DNA of 64,000 nucleotides, from NCBI RefSeq assembly GCF_003589595.1, contig NW_020655550.1:720796-784795 (forward strand). The letters are read 5' to 3'. Within the stretch, counting starts at the first letter, position 1. Every line of letters begins with the position of its first letter. The stretch is from Hyposmocoma kahamanoa. Its lineage: Eukaryota; Arthropoda; Insecta; Lepidoptera; Cosmopterigidae. Of the stretch, positions 21,857-34,008 are shown in pieces. The notes beneath the pieces were generated by a model. The model saw nothing but the letters and a program-made list of their open reading frames with translations. It was not told the DNA's origin and ran no database searches. Both the position numbers and the translations under genes were made by a program.

Positions 21857-22075
21857 GCCTCCGTGGCCGAACGGTTACCACGGACTGCTAAGCAGAGGTC
21901 CAAGGTTCGATTCCCGGGCCGGGAGAAATATTTGTATGGCCTACATTCATTTCTACATTTATTTCTCTCGTTAGTTTTGGTGTAATTTGTGGTTGTCTAT
22001 GTGTGTGTCCATGGCACCCGCGACACAGGGTTTCCCTAGTGCGGGGCTATGTTGAGTGTGTTCGTTATTAATTAA
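21857..22075 (+). mobile_element. tRNA-derived SINE (family S1), best preserved copy
   Basis: Begins CCTCCGTGGCCGAACGGTTA (A box) with GGTTCGATTCCCGGGCCGGG (B box), then TATTTGTATGGCCTACATT, GTGTGTCCATGGCACCCGCG and a GTTATT tail. It gives the reference order for the other copies. Confidence 0.85.
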
Positions 22076-22614
22076 CTTTATACAATCTCAAATGGCTTTG
22101 GCTGATTCCGTATAACAGTGAAAGTGTTGAATCAATCACGTTGGAAAAAAAATTATACAGTAAAATTGAGGATGTACCTACTCTACGGAGTGAAAACACG
22201 ATACCTAAAAATTTTTACGATAGGAAAAAAACACAAACCTACCTCGAAATTTTGCAAGAAAACCGGTGTATTCAGTAGGTAGGTACTTTACATATAACAA
22301 TGGTTTTTTTATGTCAACTGAACTAAATAGCACACGTGTACTATACGATATACATTTTTCAAATGACTAATTTTGTTTGTAAAAAAAATAATTATGAAGT
22401 AAAGCCGAAATGTACCGGAAAAAATTGAATTCGAGCTGAGTACAGACTCTTAAGCAAAATCAGCGTATTGACATTTTTTACTGGCAAAAAACTTTAGGTG
22501 CCAATATCTCGAAAGTTACCGAAATGCGAAGGCGTTATTTATGACAAGGAGGGCAGTATTCCAAATAGGCCACTCCAATAATAATGTTGATGGTGGGTGA
22601 CAACACTATTCAAG

Positions 22615-24575
22615 TTAACCGTACCTGCTCCCTTTGTAAAAAGCTGAAATTTAAATTATTCTAGTGGCCTTTCAATTACTAGCATAGAGCCTGAAGTGAA
22701 ATGCCTACTTTTACTAATGTAAACTTCAGTTATATTACGGCGGTAACGCAACTACCATTGGTCACCTAAGATGTTTTACCTCCCTCGTCTTGTACGTGTA
22801 AAAATCTCATATTTATGTGTAACAGTAAATATTTACCAATATTGTATTCGCAAGAGAACTCATACATATCGCAAAGGTCTAGAAATGTCCTCGCTTCGTT
22901 CACCGACTTGCCGCAAATGATCACGGTATCGTGGAAACAGGTGTACGCGAATTCGCATAGCTTTTTTAATTCTACCTGAAATGTAAAGGATAAATAAGTA
23001 TATTTGGAATGTATAATTATTTACAAATTAAACAAAGAAAAACTATTCAATCGGGTTTAAGTAAAAATAAGAGGTACGAAATTTTACTTTCGTAATAAAT
23101 TTAGCAGATTTTTAATTCGGGACTTAATCATGTATCATAAAAATCAAATAATGTGTGAAAATCGTGAAAGTTTAAATCAAAGTAATTTTGGCAGAGCATT
23201 GAAATGTGATATACTCATTGTGAACGTGTGAAAGTCGTTACTGTGATGTAACCTTTTATGTCGCTCCACTAGGTATTGAAGAACGAAAGAGGAAACCGGT
23301 AATTGCGTTTCAGTGCCTGAAATGCATGCGGATAAGGTAGTATTTACACGGCACCGCTATATGATTTGACCGCAGTATGTGTTTAATATTTTTTATAATT
23401 AAGTTTTTAATGCGCCCGATAAGTTTTTCTAGACATTTTTATAATGTGTTTTTGGGTGTTTCAGTACAGTGCGCAGTGTTATAATCTCGAATTAATTTGT
23501 GGATGTAAGTGAAATAATATTAATACCAAATAAAGTTACCAATGATATGGTCTCAAACTAGGGAATACCCTATATTATATGTATCAGAGGAATGGAATTC
23601 ATTTTTTGGCCCTTCCCGGACCACCCAGACGAGAGCTAATTTAGAAAAGATAATTACTCAAATTGATCCTACCCGGAATCGAACTCGGGACCTCTTCATT
23701 CAGCGTCCACATTGCAATCTGTTAGGCCACCGAGGTCGTCAAACATTGCATGCGCTCAAACACCTTAAAGGTTAACTTTTTCGATCCTTACTGGGTGGAT
23801 GTGTTCACAAGGGAGAAAATGTAGGACCTGCAGTTCCACATAGTTTTCTCGAAATGATTTCCTAAAGTGATTTTTTATACATGACACGAAAATACTAAGT
23901 TGTGTCGGTGATGGGAATCGGACCTTCAGCGTCAAGATCACGATGATCCCACAGCTACAAATTCGTAAATTTGTATATATACTAGCAATGAATTACCAAT
24001 GATACACCATCATCATCATCAACCCATTTATACGTCCCGATACTGGTCACGGGTCTCTTCCAAGGCGAGTGTTAAGGCCATATTCCGCCACGCTACCTAA
24101 TGCGGGCTGGGGACTTCATACGTTTTCCGATGGTTGTGAACCTTCTTCACAACCGTCGGAAATTGATGTTGTCCTTTACCGAAAAGTTTATGCTAAATTT
24201 CATAAACTCAGAGGTGCGAGCCTGAGGAGGGTAAGTCATATCATTAGGCTGCAACAGCTATTTTAATGATTGACATTTGAAGGATGCACATTTTGTAGAA
24301 ACATAATTTCCAATACCGTTAAGACATTTCCAAGTGCTTTTTTATGTTTTTAGTGTATTATCTTGAATACGGTCTTACCTTACACCTTAATCTTACCTTG
24401 GACCTTATTGTTACACCTGTTAATGTCTCGCAGTTACCTATATTAGTGTCGAGCTTACCGTTGTTGCTTTATCTCCGACTATATGACTCCAGACGATCGG
24501 GTTTGGCAAACTCAGCAATAAAACTAGCACTTTTATATATAGCCATTTCCAGAAATTTAAAATAGTTAATGGCAT
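22615..24575 (-). CDS. KZL4, secreted Kazal-like protein (three exons)
   Basis: Exon 1 is 24459..24575 (39 codons), signal peptide WKWLYIKVLVLLLSLPNPIV, ending ACAACG|GTAAGC in phase 0. Exon 2 is 22837..22975 after ATTTCAG, phase 0 to 1, with C-x5-C-x7-C-G-x13-C-x6-C (LCEFAYTCFHDTVIICG, DLCDMYEFSC). The last exon is uncertain: 22615..22643 (AFYKGSRYG, TAA) has a good AAATTTCAG acceptor in the right phase but no Cys, unlike most relatives. An alternative acceptor lies near 22694, and a basic exon candidate at 20659..20790 is out of phase. With the listed exons the product is 94 aa. Confidence 0.7.
23478..23775 (-). mobile_element. tRNA-derived SINE (family S4)
   Basis: The minus strand begins with a tRNA-like head (TCGGTGGCCTAACAGATTGC; B-box GAGTTCGATTCCGGGTAGGA) and ends in AAATTAATTCGAGATTATAAC. 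A related copy lies at 39355-39610. Inside KZL4 intron 1. Confidence 0.65.
24003..24200 (+). mobile_element. SINE-like repeat with RTE-type CATCATCATC start
   Basis: CATCATCATCATCAACCCAT, then GGACTTCATACGTTTTCCGA. The wording resembles common lepidopteran BovB/RTE-associated repeats; a relative lies at 43498-43625. Confidence 0.5.
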
Positions 24576-25640
24576 CTTGACTTGACCCCAGGAAATTCCT
24601 TTGTCGAGCATTGTAAGCCAACTGACGCAAAACATTGGTCTGAAATATACAACGCTGGGGATGTTTATTTTAGTGTACTATGTTCTATTCTAACTATATC
24701 ATACGGTATTGTGGCAAATTCATAGACATATTCCTAGAAATTAATTATTATAAGTTTTGCTTGTTCAAACGATAATACAAGGAAATAGCATACATGATTT
24801 GATATACATCGTTATCGAGAGTTTAATTGTTTATTGCTTGTCGTAGCAGCATAGTGAACATTATTGTTGTAAAACGTTAATATTTAGTTTATACACGATT
24901 AGTTATTGCTTTTATACATATATAAGGTTCTTTGGATACAAAATGTCAACATTGAAAAAATTGGTTAGGATAATTTTCATAATCTATTTAAATACAAAGA
25001 AGTAGGGTACGTAATAATTCACAGAAATATGAAAACTTGATGATATGTTACTTTTATTTAGTGTAGGCGTGCTGAGTACGGATTTTTCGAAATTGAATCC
25101 ATGAGAGGTTGGAAAAGGGTAAAAATGTTTGTATGAAAAATCGTATTCCTTGAACTTACAAGGATAAAACTTAGTATTAATATTCGATGATGCGAAAGGT
25201 AAAAGAACGTGTGTCGGAGTTTTTCTAAACTAAGAAGGGTAAGCTTGGGTATCAAATAAGTAAATAAATAAATATTAGACAATATCACATTCGTCTTAAA
25301 GTAATAACTATAGCACTTGTGTTATGTAAATCGGAAACAACGACTATACCAGAAACACACGGACTCGAGACAATAATAGAAAATTTGGTTCTTCTACATT
25401 TCATTTCATCACGGGACCTCAGACATGGCTACACCATGAAAATTGGTATGCATGCTCCTCGTCCACTGAGGTCGTCAAATGAAAATATTTTGATAAAACT
25501 TTAAACGCTTTTTGGTTTTTACATTTTAGCAAATAATTTACGTAATTTTTTAGGTACGTCTGTGCGGACTAAACCGCAGATACAAATGAGAAATATTAAT
25601 TATACAAGTAGGTTTAATTACCTTACCTATTTCTGTCGCC
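24576..25640. other. KZL4 upstream flank
   Basis: No gene recognised; only short ORFs without splice or homology support. Confidence 0.3.
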
Positions 25641-25825
25641 TAGCATTAATGCGAGCGTTCCGGTTTTGAAGGGTTAAGGGTGCTGGTGAAATTACCGGCA
25701 CATGGGACTTGTCAACTTATGTCTCAAGGTGACGGGCGCTGTGGCAGTGCCCCTTAGATCTTTGTGATTTAAACTCCTGAGGGGTACCGTAACTGTTATG
25801 GACAGGCGTGTCGTTTTAATTTGCT
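25640..25825 (-). repeat. Dispersed repeat family R3 copy
   Basis: Contains TTGAAGGGTTAAGGGTGCTG, ACTTGTCAACTTATGTCTCA and GACAGGCGTGTCG, matching other R3 copies. Confidence 0.75.
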
Positions 25826-26908
25826 TTTTAGTAGTGTATAATGCATGTAAAATGTACAATTTTGTATATGCATTATACATTTATTATACAGACGATAGCG
25901 GGCAATAGTTAGTAAATTATAAAACGAATATCATTTCTCGTCACAGTTCCAATTTTTCTTAATGTGCTTTATATTTGCAAATTTTGTATATTATACATAA
26001 TATAATATTAAAAAAACAGTTGCGTGAAGTAAATATGACGGAAGGCAACATGACATACTTTTTTAAATTTAATACTTACAATTATTGCAATTAACTCATT
26101 TCATGGACTATTACAATAGCATTTTTGGACTGTTACCTGTTCTGCATCTTTATATTTCAATATCAAAATATAAGTCCTTAGAAAATAGATTCAGCAATGT
26201 CAACTTGCACTAAAATGCTTGTAATGCAAAAGACACCCTTACTACTATATGTTAAGAGTGTTTAATCAATTTAAGCATTGGTTTAAGACGTACTTCAGTT
26301 TAGAGTACGTGGATATTAATGTTTTTAAATTTATACGATTGTATAATTTAACTACATTCGATAATTTTAACCCATTTTTTACCATCAATGTCCAAAAGAT
26401 ATCTTGGCCTTTTATTATATATACTAGTTTAAAGTTGGAATAAAAAAAAAATATTGTTTTTATTTTAAGAGTTTTAAACTCGCTTATTCATATTTATGCT
26501 CGGTTTCATGAAGAGATAAGTTTGTTTGTCAAGGAGTAGGTTGGCAGATTTCACAATTATTTTTCAATCTTCGTATCGTACACCATGAAATTTGGTACAT
26601 TTCATGATGCGTGATTAAATCATATTATTAGTAAGTGATCTTTAAACATTTTGATTCAATCAGCCGAGTACCAGTCTGTGAGTTGCAGATTTAGTTACTT
26701 TCTAAAATTTTATTTATGGCTCTAAGAAACTGGTATTAATGACATTTGTTATTCATATCACGTAGGTAGTAGTATAATTATGCTTTAATTAAGTGCAAAA
26801 CGTGAAACGAAATATATAATTCGTGTAAATGCGAGTAATCGTGTTCGTATAGACCAGAGACGCTTTTTTTTATAGAACTCGGCTGTGTATTACTTTGGGC
26901 TTAGACAG

Positions 26909-27002
26909 TAAAACAGTGTAATATTTGCTAATTTTACACTGTTTTAATCGCTCTTATATTTTTAGCAGCAGAAATTTTACTGCTGCTAAAAATATAAGAG
27001 CG
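26909..27002. repeat. Two adjacent perfect hairpins
   Basis: Arms 26909-26921 and 26934-26946 (13 bp) form the first hairpin. Arms 26949-26971 and 26980-27002 (23 bp, perfect, 8-nt loop) form the second. No transposon ends are recognised around them. Confidence 0.85.
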
Positions 27003-27067
27003 AAAGAAAAGCGAGAGTAAAAGAGAATTTAGGAGAAGTACTGCCACCTTACCTATACTGCTACCAA

Positions 27068-27195
27068 GTAGTAATATGAGCATTACTGCGTTCCGGTTTT
27101 GAAGGGTAAGGGTGCTGGTGAAATTATAAGCACATGGGTCTTGTCCACTTATGTTTCAGGGTGACTGCAACTGCTATGGACACATGGCCTAACAC
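27068..27195 (-). repeat. Dispersed repeat family R3 copy, interrupted
   Basis: Matches R3 (GAGCATTACTGCGTTCCGGT) and breaks off at the 9-bp target duplication of the element inserted at 27196. Confidence 0.7.
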
Positions 27196-27685
27196 CATGG
27201 AGTATGTAACCAGAAATAGAGACGAAATGTCATTTAATTTGTTTGAAAACTATTCTGCCACGTCATTACTGTGACAACTGCGCTCCGATTGGCTAGCCCA
27301 AGTTCTAAACAATAGACGGGTGTCGTTAATGGGTGTCGTCAACTGTTTTAATTCAAATCGACCAGTTAACTTGAACTTTGCTATAATGGAAGAAAATTGC
27401 AAAATTACATATTTAATATTTAATTACCGATGAAATGTGATTCCGTTTTGTAATTAGATGTTTTGCTGTTTTTCCAACACCACCGCATAGAACAGCACGG
27501 CATTGTTAGAGATATTATCTTTATTACAATAAACACAGAATATTTTTTGAAATATACGGAGACGTACACACAGGTCAGTAGTTGACCGGTCTATATTTCA
27601 GTGCAAACGAGTGTCGACATTTATAAGAGCTGTATCGCGAATATATGGTCCTCATTTCGTCTCTATTTCTGGTTATATACTCGAT
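27196..27685. mobile_element. 490-bp TIR element with 9-bp target duplication
   Basis: The ends are inverted repeats of about 30 bp (left GAGTATGTAACCAGAAATAG, right reverse-complemented GAGTATATAACCAGAAATAG, both continuing AGACGAAATG). They are flanked by direct repeats GCCTAACAC at 27187-27195 and 27686-27694. A 9-bp duplication points to a Mutator- or Merlin-type DNA transposon. No transposase ORF; non-autonomous. Confidence 0.8.
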
Positions 27686-27950
27686 GCCTAACACTAAGTT
27701 TACGACTTATTCGCCCCGTCACTTATCATTTATTTATTTATTTATTTATTCTTCATAAAAAACTGTCATCATAAAAAAAAATTAGGAACAATAATAGCTA
27801 AAGACAACACATTTACTGATAATGTATAAGTTTACTATCTCAAATTAACACACAAGAAAATTAGAACGTACAAAGGTTTGCTATATAAAATATCAAATAT
27901 GAAGTTATGGCATTGATTGAAAGAAATGTAAAATAGGAATAATATTGTAA

Positions 27951-30703
27951 TCAATCGTCGTAGAAAGTGCTGGTGGGTCGCCGGGAAATGGTTAGTATCG
28001 ATTTGTCATCTGGACAGCTGGTCTGCTTATAGTCTGAAACACAGAAATACACAAGTTCAAAAAATCACGACGTACCTAAATGGTTAGTAACACATCCTCC
28101 ATATGTATTATCCAATGTATTATGTTTTGTAGAGATAGAGTATCGTCAGCGCAATAATATGCAAAATTTAATATGTAACACCGATTTTGACAAGAGCGTT
28201 GACAGACAAAAGCAATGGAAGCAATTTAGGTTGATCAAGTACAACATCTCTTCGTTCTCGAGAAGAATTAAACATTATACTTCTCCATTTTCGCGATCTA
28301 CTTCGACTACATTATTTTGCTAGCATTTTCGGCGAGCGGGCAGTGCGTTATTTGCCTTTGTGTCATGCGATCGTTATGAGTACAATCCAGAAGCCGTTCC
28401 AAATGCATTTTAACTATAACAAGCATTGACTTACAAATAAATGGACGACGGGTCTAATACAAAAACCACGAAAAAAATGTCCCAAGTCAACCTATTCGAA
28501 ATTTAAATTGTAATGTCATCGCAGTATCGCGCTGTCAGTAGAACAAATGAAGACTAAAGCGGAGTGTCGCACTTGTAAGGCGCTAAAATCGTATACGGAG
28601 CATACGATTTTAGCGCCTTACAAGTGCGGACACTTTTTAGCGCGGACCCGACGTCCATATAATTGTAAGTCAATGATAACAAGGCTCTTTTTAGAGCTCC
28701 TGCCTGTAACTTGCGCACAGTGTAGGTGTAATATTAGTACTACACATATACTTTAAGTGACTTATTTTTGAGTAATGTACTTATCTGTACTGCTACCTAC
28801 TGCTACCGAATGGAGATGGGATGTAAGCTTGAAAAGAACGGTCACACCAGATTGTGATAAATTTGTAAATTATACACAAAATTACGATTTCTAGGTACTT
28901 AGCGTTCCTACCGTAATTATCAAAAGTTCGTACAAGTAACTGTAAATTAAACAATACTGTAGCTAGTAAATAATAATCTGTGGCTAAAAACTATACTAAC
29001 TTCGCCTCCTGATACAGTTGAAATCAAACATGTCGCATAAGTCGCGGAAACCCATGATGTCACCGGCGTGGCTTACGCCGCAAACAGGCACGCGGTCGTG
29101 GTTGCACACCTTTGCCATACTGCACCATTTTGCCCCCATCTGCAATTGTCTTTGAGTTGAAAAAAAAAAGAAAATGTAGGAGTAGAGTATATAAATGAAA
29201 TAAAGATTAAGATAGATGGATGCTTCGTAGGGTCAGGTGAAAGGAACACCGGGTTAAGAGGGACTCGAAGCCTTAACTCATAATTTAAAGAGTTTAACAC
29301 TATAGTCTCTTAGTCGATAAAACAGACAAACAAACACATGCAGCTCACTCGCCAGATATGTATGCACCCTAATGATTGTCAAAATATGTAAATCTGATAA
29401 ACAAAGGCAAGTTTAGTGTATTTCAAAATTCTTATAAAATTCTAGAGAAAGTTTCTAGGAATAGTCTATAGGAAAGTTTTCATTACCATTAAATCAAGTG
29501 ATAGTCAATAGTATGGGCTGTTACTTAATTTATTCTTATGTCAATAAGTGTACAAAATTGTATTTTTGTTTTATAGTAAAATAATATAATAAAATAATAA
29601 TAATAAAATACCCTCAAAATTTATGAAAAATACGCTTGTTGCGACTAATCAAACAAAGTCATGTTACGGAGATTCGATATGCCGAAATGACACCAGCACG
29701 GACATACCTACAAGAACTGTCTATACAAAAGTTAATAAGTAAAAATATGTAATAAGGTAAGAAATATTTACTTTTTTTACCTTCCTCCCCATGGCAATGT
29801 CTTCGCTGTCACGGTCCTGTGGCGGCCCGTGCGTCGATACTGTGGATAACACACAGCACAGCACAACGAACGCTATAATCAAACAGAAGTAACACATTGA
29901 AAAATCACTATCCCGTTCTAAAACTGAAAGTAAATGAGTTATTAATAATAAATATGTTAACTATTAATTTTAATGGAAAATTCATACTTAAATAACTTTT
30001 TTATAAAAAAAAGCCGTCCTCAAAGTTCCTGAAATTAGATCTGTTTGCCAAGTTTTATTGAAATCGGCTACCGAAAAGTGCGCGGAACCGGATTCATTCC
30101 TAGTTTGCAACCCTTAGAGGTGGAATATTTCCATCAAATTTAAATGGAACCAATACTGAGTGAGGTACCTTCTTTCCAATAAAAAAGAATCATCAATACC
30201 CCCTCCTTTTATAAAGTTGGTTAACAAAAACCATTTGAGTTAAAAAAAAACTCTGTACATTATTTGATTATACAATCTGATCTCAGCAAAATGTCAGCTG
30301 CAGCTTCAAAATTATATTTTTAATAAAATTTATTCTTGCAATGTTACTAGATCAACTGAGTTCAAGCAAGTTATTGACATTAACCCTTGAGACCCAGGTT
30401 ACTACCTAGTTCATGGGAAGTACTGTCTCCACATTAGACCCTGTTGTACAAAACTTGTTTAGTTGTAATCCACGCCATGTAATGTGTTTCTATTTTTTAT
30501 GTACAATAAATAAATTATAAACATGAATCGTGGAATTTACAGACTATTAAAAATAAAAATGTACAGAGATTAAGAATAAGCAAAATTTTTAAAAACTAAT
30601 AAATACCTGCTGTAGTCTTAATTATGACCATTTCGGTATCGTCAGGATTCCGTTGAGGTCGACTTGCGAGTGGCACTAAAACTAGTGTTTTGTTGAAAAC
30701 CAT
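27951..30703 (-). CDS. KZL5, secreted Kazal-like protein (three or four exons)
   Basis: Exon 4 is 27951..28033 after GTGTTTCAG, phase 2; it encodes NYKQTSCPDDKSILTISRRP and ends TGA, supplying the sixth Cys. Exon 3 is 29001..29139, phase 0 to 1, with C-x5-C-x7-C-G-x14-C-x6-C (WCSMAKVCNHDRVPVCG, DLCDMFDFNC). Exon 2 is 29781..29923 with hydrophobic core CYFCLIIAFVVLCCVLSTVS, phase 0 end. Exon 1, 30607..30703, starts with ATG and joins in frame (phase 1 to 2). Starting at 29897 gives 112 aa with a normal signal peptide; starting at 30703 gives 153 aa with the hydrophobic segment internal. An AATAAA run lies 217 nt downstream. The 29897 start is the safer reading; exon 1 could be an untranslated or alternative first exon. 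Confidence 0.82.
28424..28675. mobile_element. 252-bp MITE with 8-bp target duplication (copy 1)
   Basis: TIRs start CATTGACTTACAA at both ends (about 30 bp), and direct repeats ATAACAAG flank it at 28416-28423 and 28676-28683. A 27-bp perfect hairpin (28568-28594 and 28602-28628) sits inside. The 8-bp duplication suggests a hAT-like or related transposase. The second copy is at 35091-35322. Confidence 0.88.
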
Positions 30704-30779
30704 CTCTGTTTACAAAGCCTAGGTATTGTCCAGCTATGAATTATAACATCCTGCAATTGATTTATTTCGTGGTAACAGT

Positions 30780-30820
30780 AAATCAGTGAAATCTTTGTTT
30801 ATTATTTTTAAGTTAAACTA
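30780..30820 (-). promoter_or_regulatory. KZL5 upstream region
   Basis: Lies between the KZL5 exon 1 start and the tandem duplication. No clear TATA box or initiator can be fixed. Confidence 0.15.
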
Positions 30821-31443
30821 AACGTCGTTAGAAGGGCGGAATGTGGTCACATTTATTCTTGTTTACCAACCGGAAGAATGTAAGAGAACATTAGTAGTCT
30901 TTAACGTTATTTGTTTTTTAATTATCAAGATATGATAATTAAAAACGATATTTTGATACTTTTTTCTAACTTTAATCAAACACATTACGTTGGAATGAAG
31001 TTCGAAAAAAGGCATTGTTCAAAATTGTACCTAAAACTTATATTTCATAACGTATAAAAAATTTGCAGTTTCAAAAGAAGACATTGTTTATGTAGCTTAC
31101 CCTATGATTCAAAATATGGAAACTTGTAGTTAGTAGTAAAACGTCGTTAAAGAGGCGGAATGTGGTCACAGTGTTTCTTGTTTACCAACCGGAAGGCTGT
31201 AAAATAAACATTAGTATTTTTTAACGTTACCTATTTCTTTTTTAATTATCAAGACATGGTAATTAAAAACGATATGATGATACTCATTTCTAACTTCATT
31301 CAAACACATTGTGTTTAAAAGCATTGTTCAAAATTGTACCTAACTTCATTTACATAACGTATAAAAATTTGCAGTTTCAAAAGAAGACATTGTTTAAGTT
31401 TACCCAATGATTTAAACTATGCAAACTTGTATTTAGTAGTAAA
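30821..31443. repeat. Tandem duplication, unit about 318 bp
   Basis: Unit 1 (about 30821-31139) and unit 2 (about 31140-31443) share, in order, GGCGGAATGTGGTCACA, CTTGTTTACCAACCGGAAG, TTTTTTAATTATCAAGA, GGCATTGTTCAAAATTG-like and TTTGCAGTTTCAAAAGAAGA. They differ by small indels and substitutions. Situated just upstream of KZL5. Confidence 0.9.
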
Positions 31444-31909
31444 TATTAATACTTTTAAAATGTAATACTGTATACGGGATAAACATGGTTGTTGTCGTAC
31501 AATAAATTGAAAATTCGAGGGTAACGGTTGCCGATGTCTTTGTTAGGAACATTAAGCATAATAATGTGATGTCGTTGAAGTCTTTTCTTTAGCAATATGG
31601 TTTTACTAGGGCTTGTGACATTTGGCGGTGAGTGCCAGTACGGTCATGTGCGGGACATGAAATAAATATTCGTAGTGTTTTCGTGTTTGTTGTCGTGTAC
31701 AAATTGCTTGTTACAGTTTATTGCAATTCCAATTGAATCCACTGCAACGAAATGCCACAATCAGCTCATATATTTCTGACGTGTGATTTGTATAATTCGT
31801 TCAAAGCGTTTGAGTTCCAAATAGTAATTAAACATAGATACTATAATAACTACATTCTATACGTAATGACGCACATTAACGCGTTTCATATTTGTTAATC
31901 ATTAGATAT

Positions 31910-32060
31910 AATTAGGAAAGCTGCGATGGTTTGGTTACGTGAAACGGACGGATGATAAAAGAGTAATGGCGCAATGATAGATATTGCATGTGGATGTAGA
32001 TGATGTGCAAAGTCCACCTGAATGGACGTGTTATTCCAACCAGATGGAGAATGTAAGGAC
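31910..32060 (+). pseudogene. RTE-type LINE C-terminal scrap
   Basis: Translates as KLRWFGYVKRTDDKRVMAQ followed by a stop. This resembles the LRWFGHV motif near the end of RTE-type ORF2. Short and uncertain. Confidence 0.35.
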
Positions 32061-32607
32061 ATTTCAGGGGAAAAGGCCATGTGAAAAGTACCCAAAGCCA
32101 ACGTGAATTTAAATTGAAATGAAAAGGTTATTGCGAATGGAGGAAGTACACGGGCGTTGCCCATGGGTTGCGTGTTAAGTTCCAACGCACAGTATGGCGT
32201 GTCGTTTTGTTATATCTACAACGCCACGTTGTCACAACGCCGAAGCACCATTCTCTGAGAGGTATACAATGTATGTATGTAGCAGATAGACGTCCAAAGT
32301 ATCTGCCTATTGCATTGATAAATGGACGTACAAATATATTATGCCTTCGGAGGAACACAGACTTAATTGCAGAAAATTTGATCCTAAACCCAATTTAAAC
32401 AGCAATTTATAAAAAAAACCAGAGATGCATTACGCAGTTATCATATTTTCCCTAGAGTGCAAAATATTTAATAAAATAGTTAACATTTAAGAGCTCTTCA
32501 AATGTGTTCAGTAGCTCTAAACACAAATTGGCCTTAAAAACTGTAAATTATATAAATGTAAGTTAACTGTTTCATATGAGGTGCTATATGCCACTGTTGT
32601 AATATTA

Positions 32608-33226
32608 GGGGTTAAAGTATGAAATTGCCGTTTTATTGCAATAGGTTCTTTGAATTTTCATAGAATCTTCATGGTTTGAGGTTTTCGAATGAAACTTTTT
32701 TCAAATGGTTTCTGTGATTTTTTTTTTTTTAATTTGAAACATTTGAATATCGACTTTCAATTGTTTTTGTTATTCAATTTAGACNNNNNNNNNNNNNNNN
32801 NNNNNNNNNNNNNNNNNNNNNNNNNNNNNNNNNNNNNNNNNNNNNNNNNNNNNNNNNNNNNNNNNNNNNNNNNNNNNNNNNNNNNNNNNNNNNNNNNNNN
32901 NNNNNNNNNNNNNNNNNNNNNNNNNNNNNNNNNNNNNNNNNNNNNNNNNNNNNNNNNNNNNNNNNNNNNNNNNNNNNNNNNNNNNNNNNNNNNNNNNNNN
33001 NNNNNNNNNNNNNNNNNNNNNNNNNNNNNNNNNNNNNNNNNNNNNNNNNNNNNNNNNNNNNNNNNNNNNNNNNNNNNNNNNNNNNNNNNNNNNNNNNNNN
33101 NNNNNNNNNNNNNNNNNNNNNNNNNNNNNNNNNNNNNNNNNNNNNNNNNNNNNNNNNNNNNNNNNNNNNNNNNNNNNNNNNNNNTTAGATTTTCAGTACA
33201 AATCGGCAATTTCATACTTTAACCCC
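32608..33226. mobile_element. TIR element spanning the assembly gap
   Basis: Perfect 23-bp terminal inverted repeats (32608-32630 and 33204-33226, GGGGTTAAAGTATGAAATTG) with TA on each outer side suggest a Tc1/mariner-type MITE. Most of its interior is the 400-N gap, so length and content are unknown. Confidence 0.75.
32785..33184. other. Assembly gap, 400 N
   Basis: Exactly 400 consecutive N, probably a fixed or estimated scaffold gap. Nothing can be said about the content. Confidence 0.99.
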
Positions 33227-33264
33227 TATTATAAAAACCGTCTATAAATTATTCAGTATTGACA

Positions 33265-33985
33265 GAGTATAATAAGACAAGTTGGTAATTCCATACAAAC
33301 GTAGCAGCGTGACTTGTTTGTATGCACGCCCGCCGCGCGCCGTGTATGGACGCATACATTCTCATACAATAATGAAAGGCGCGTGGGACGACTAGAGATG
33401 GAAGAAACTGCTTAGTAATTTTAAACGTTTAATTGCTGAACTGTTTTATATAAGCGTTCTTAAAATGGCGCTTTTCACTTAAATGTTTTTTAGTTTAAAG
33501 CTTACAAAATCGTTTAGAAAACCTTTTAAGCGTCTAAGACATTATGTCAAAAAAGATTGCAACATTGTGTGACAGCGAAAAGCAAGAGTAGCGCATTAAA
33601 TGTTATAGGATAAGTAAGTTTATTATTAAAACCTGAGTTTTATTTTTATAACAGTATTATTCTAATTGACGAATTTATTTGTTTAGGAAACGGCGGGACT
33701 TGAAATTTAAGCACGTTTTGTAAAAAAAATACATGGTTGAGTATTAAACTGAGCTGATAAGCGTGCTTATGTGCTTGTATTAAAAAGCAAATTGTTTAAG
33801 CGATTTCGTTTAAACGCCCACCTCTAGAGACGACCAGCGCTATGCAACGAGAATGTATCGCGACATTATGTGAATGTGTACGTCCGTACACGGCATGCGG
33901 AGGACGTGCACACATACAAACCACGCTGCTACATTTGTTTGGAGTTACCATACTTGTTTTTATTATACTGTGACATTGAGATGCT
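33265..33985. mobile_element. Long-TIR foldback element
   Basis: The left part (about 33265-33395: GAGTATAATAAGACAAGTTG, CATACAAACGTAGCAGCGTG, GCCGTGTATGGACGCATACA) is repeated as the reverse complement at about 33825-33985. The arms are about 120 bp or more. A related foldback sits at 46165-46396. Non-coding. Confidence 0.7.
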
Positions 33986-34008
33986 ATGTTTAACCTTATT
34001 GTCGTTAC

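Noticed and set aside
32689..33222. 177-aa and 152-aa ORFs across 32.7-33.2 kb
   Set aside because: They are open only because 400 N translate as unknown residues.
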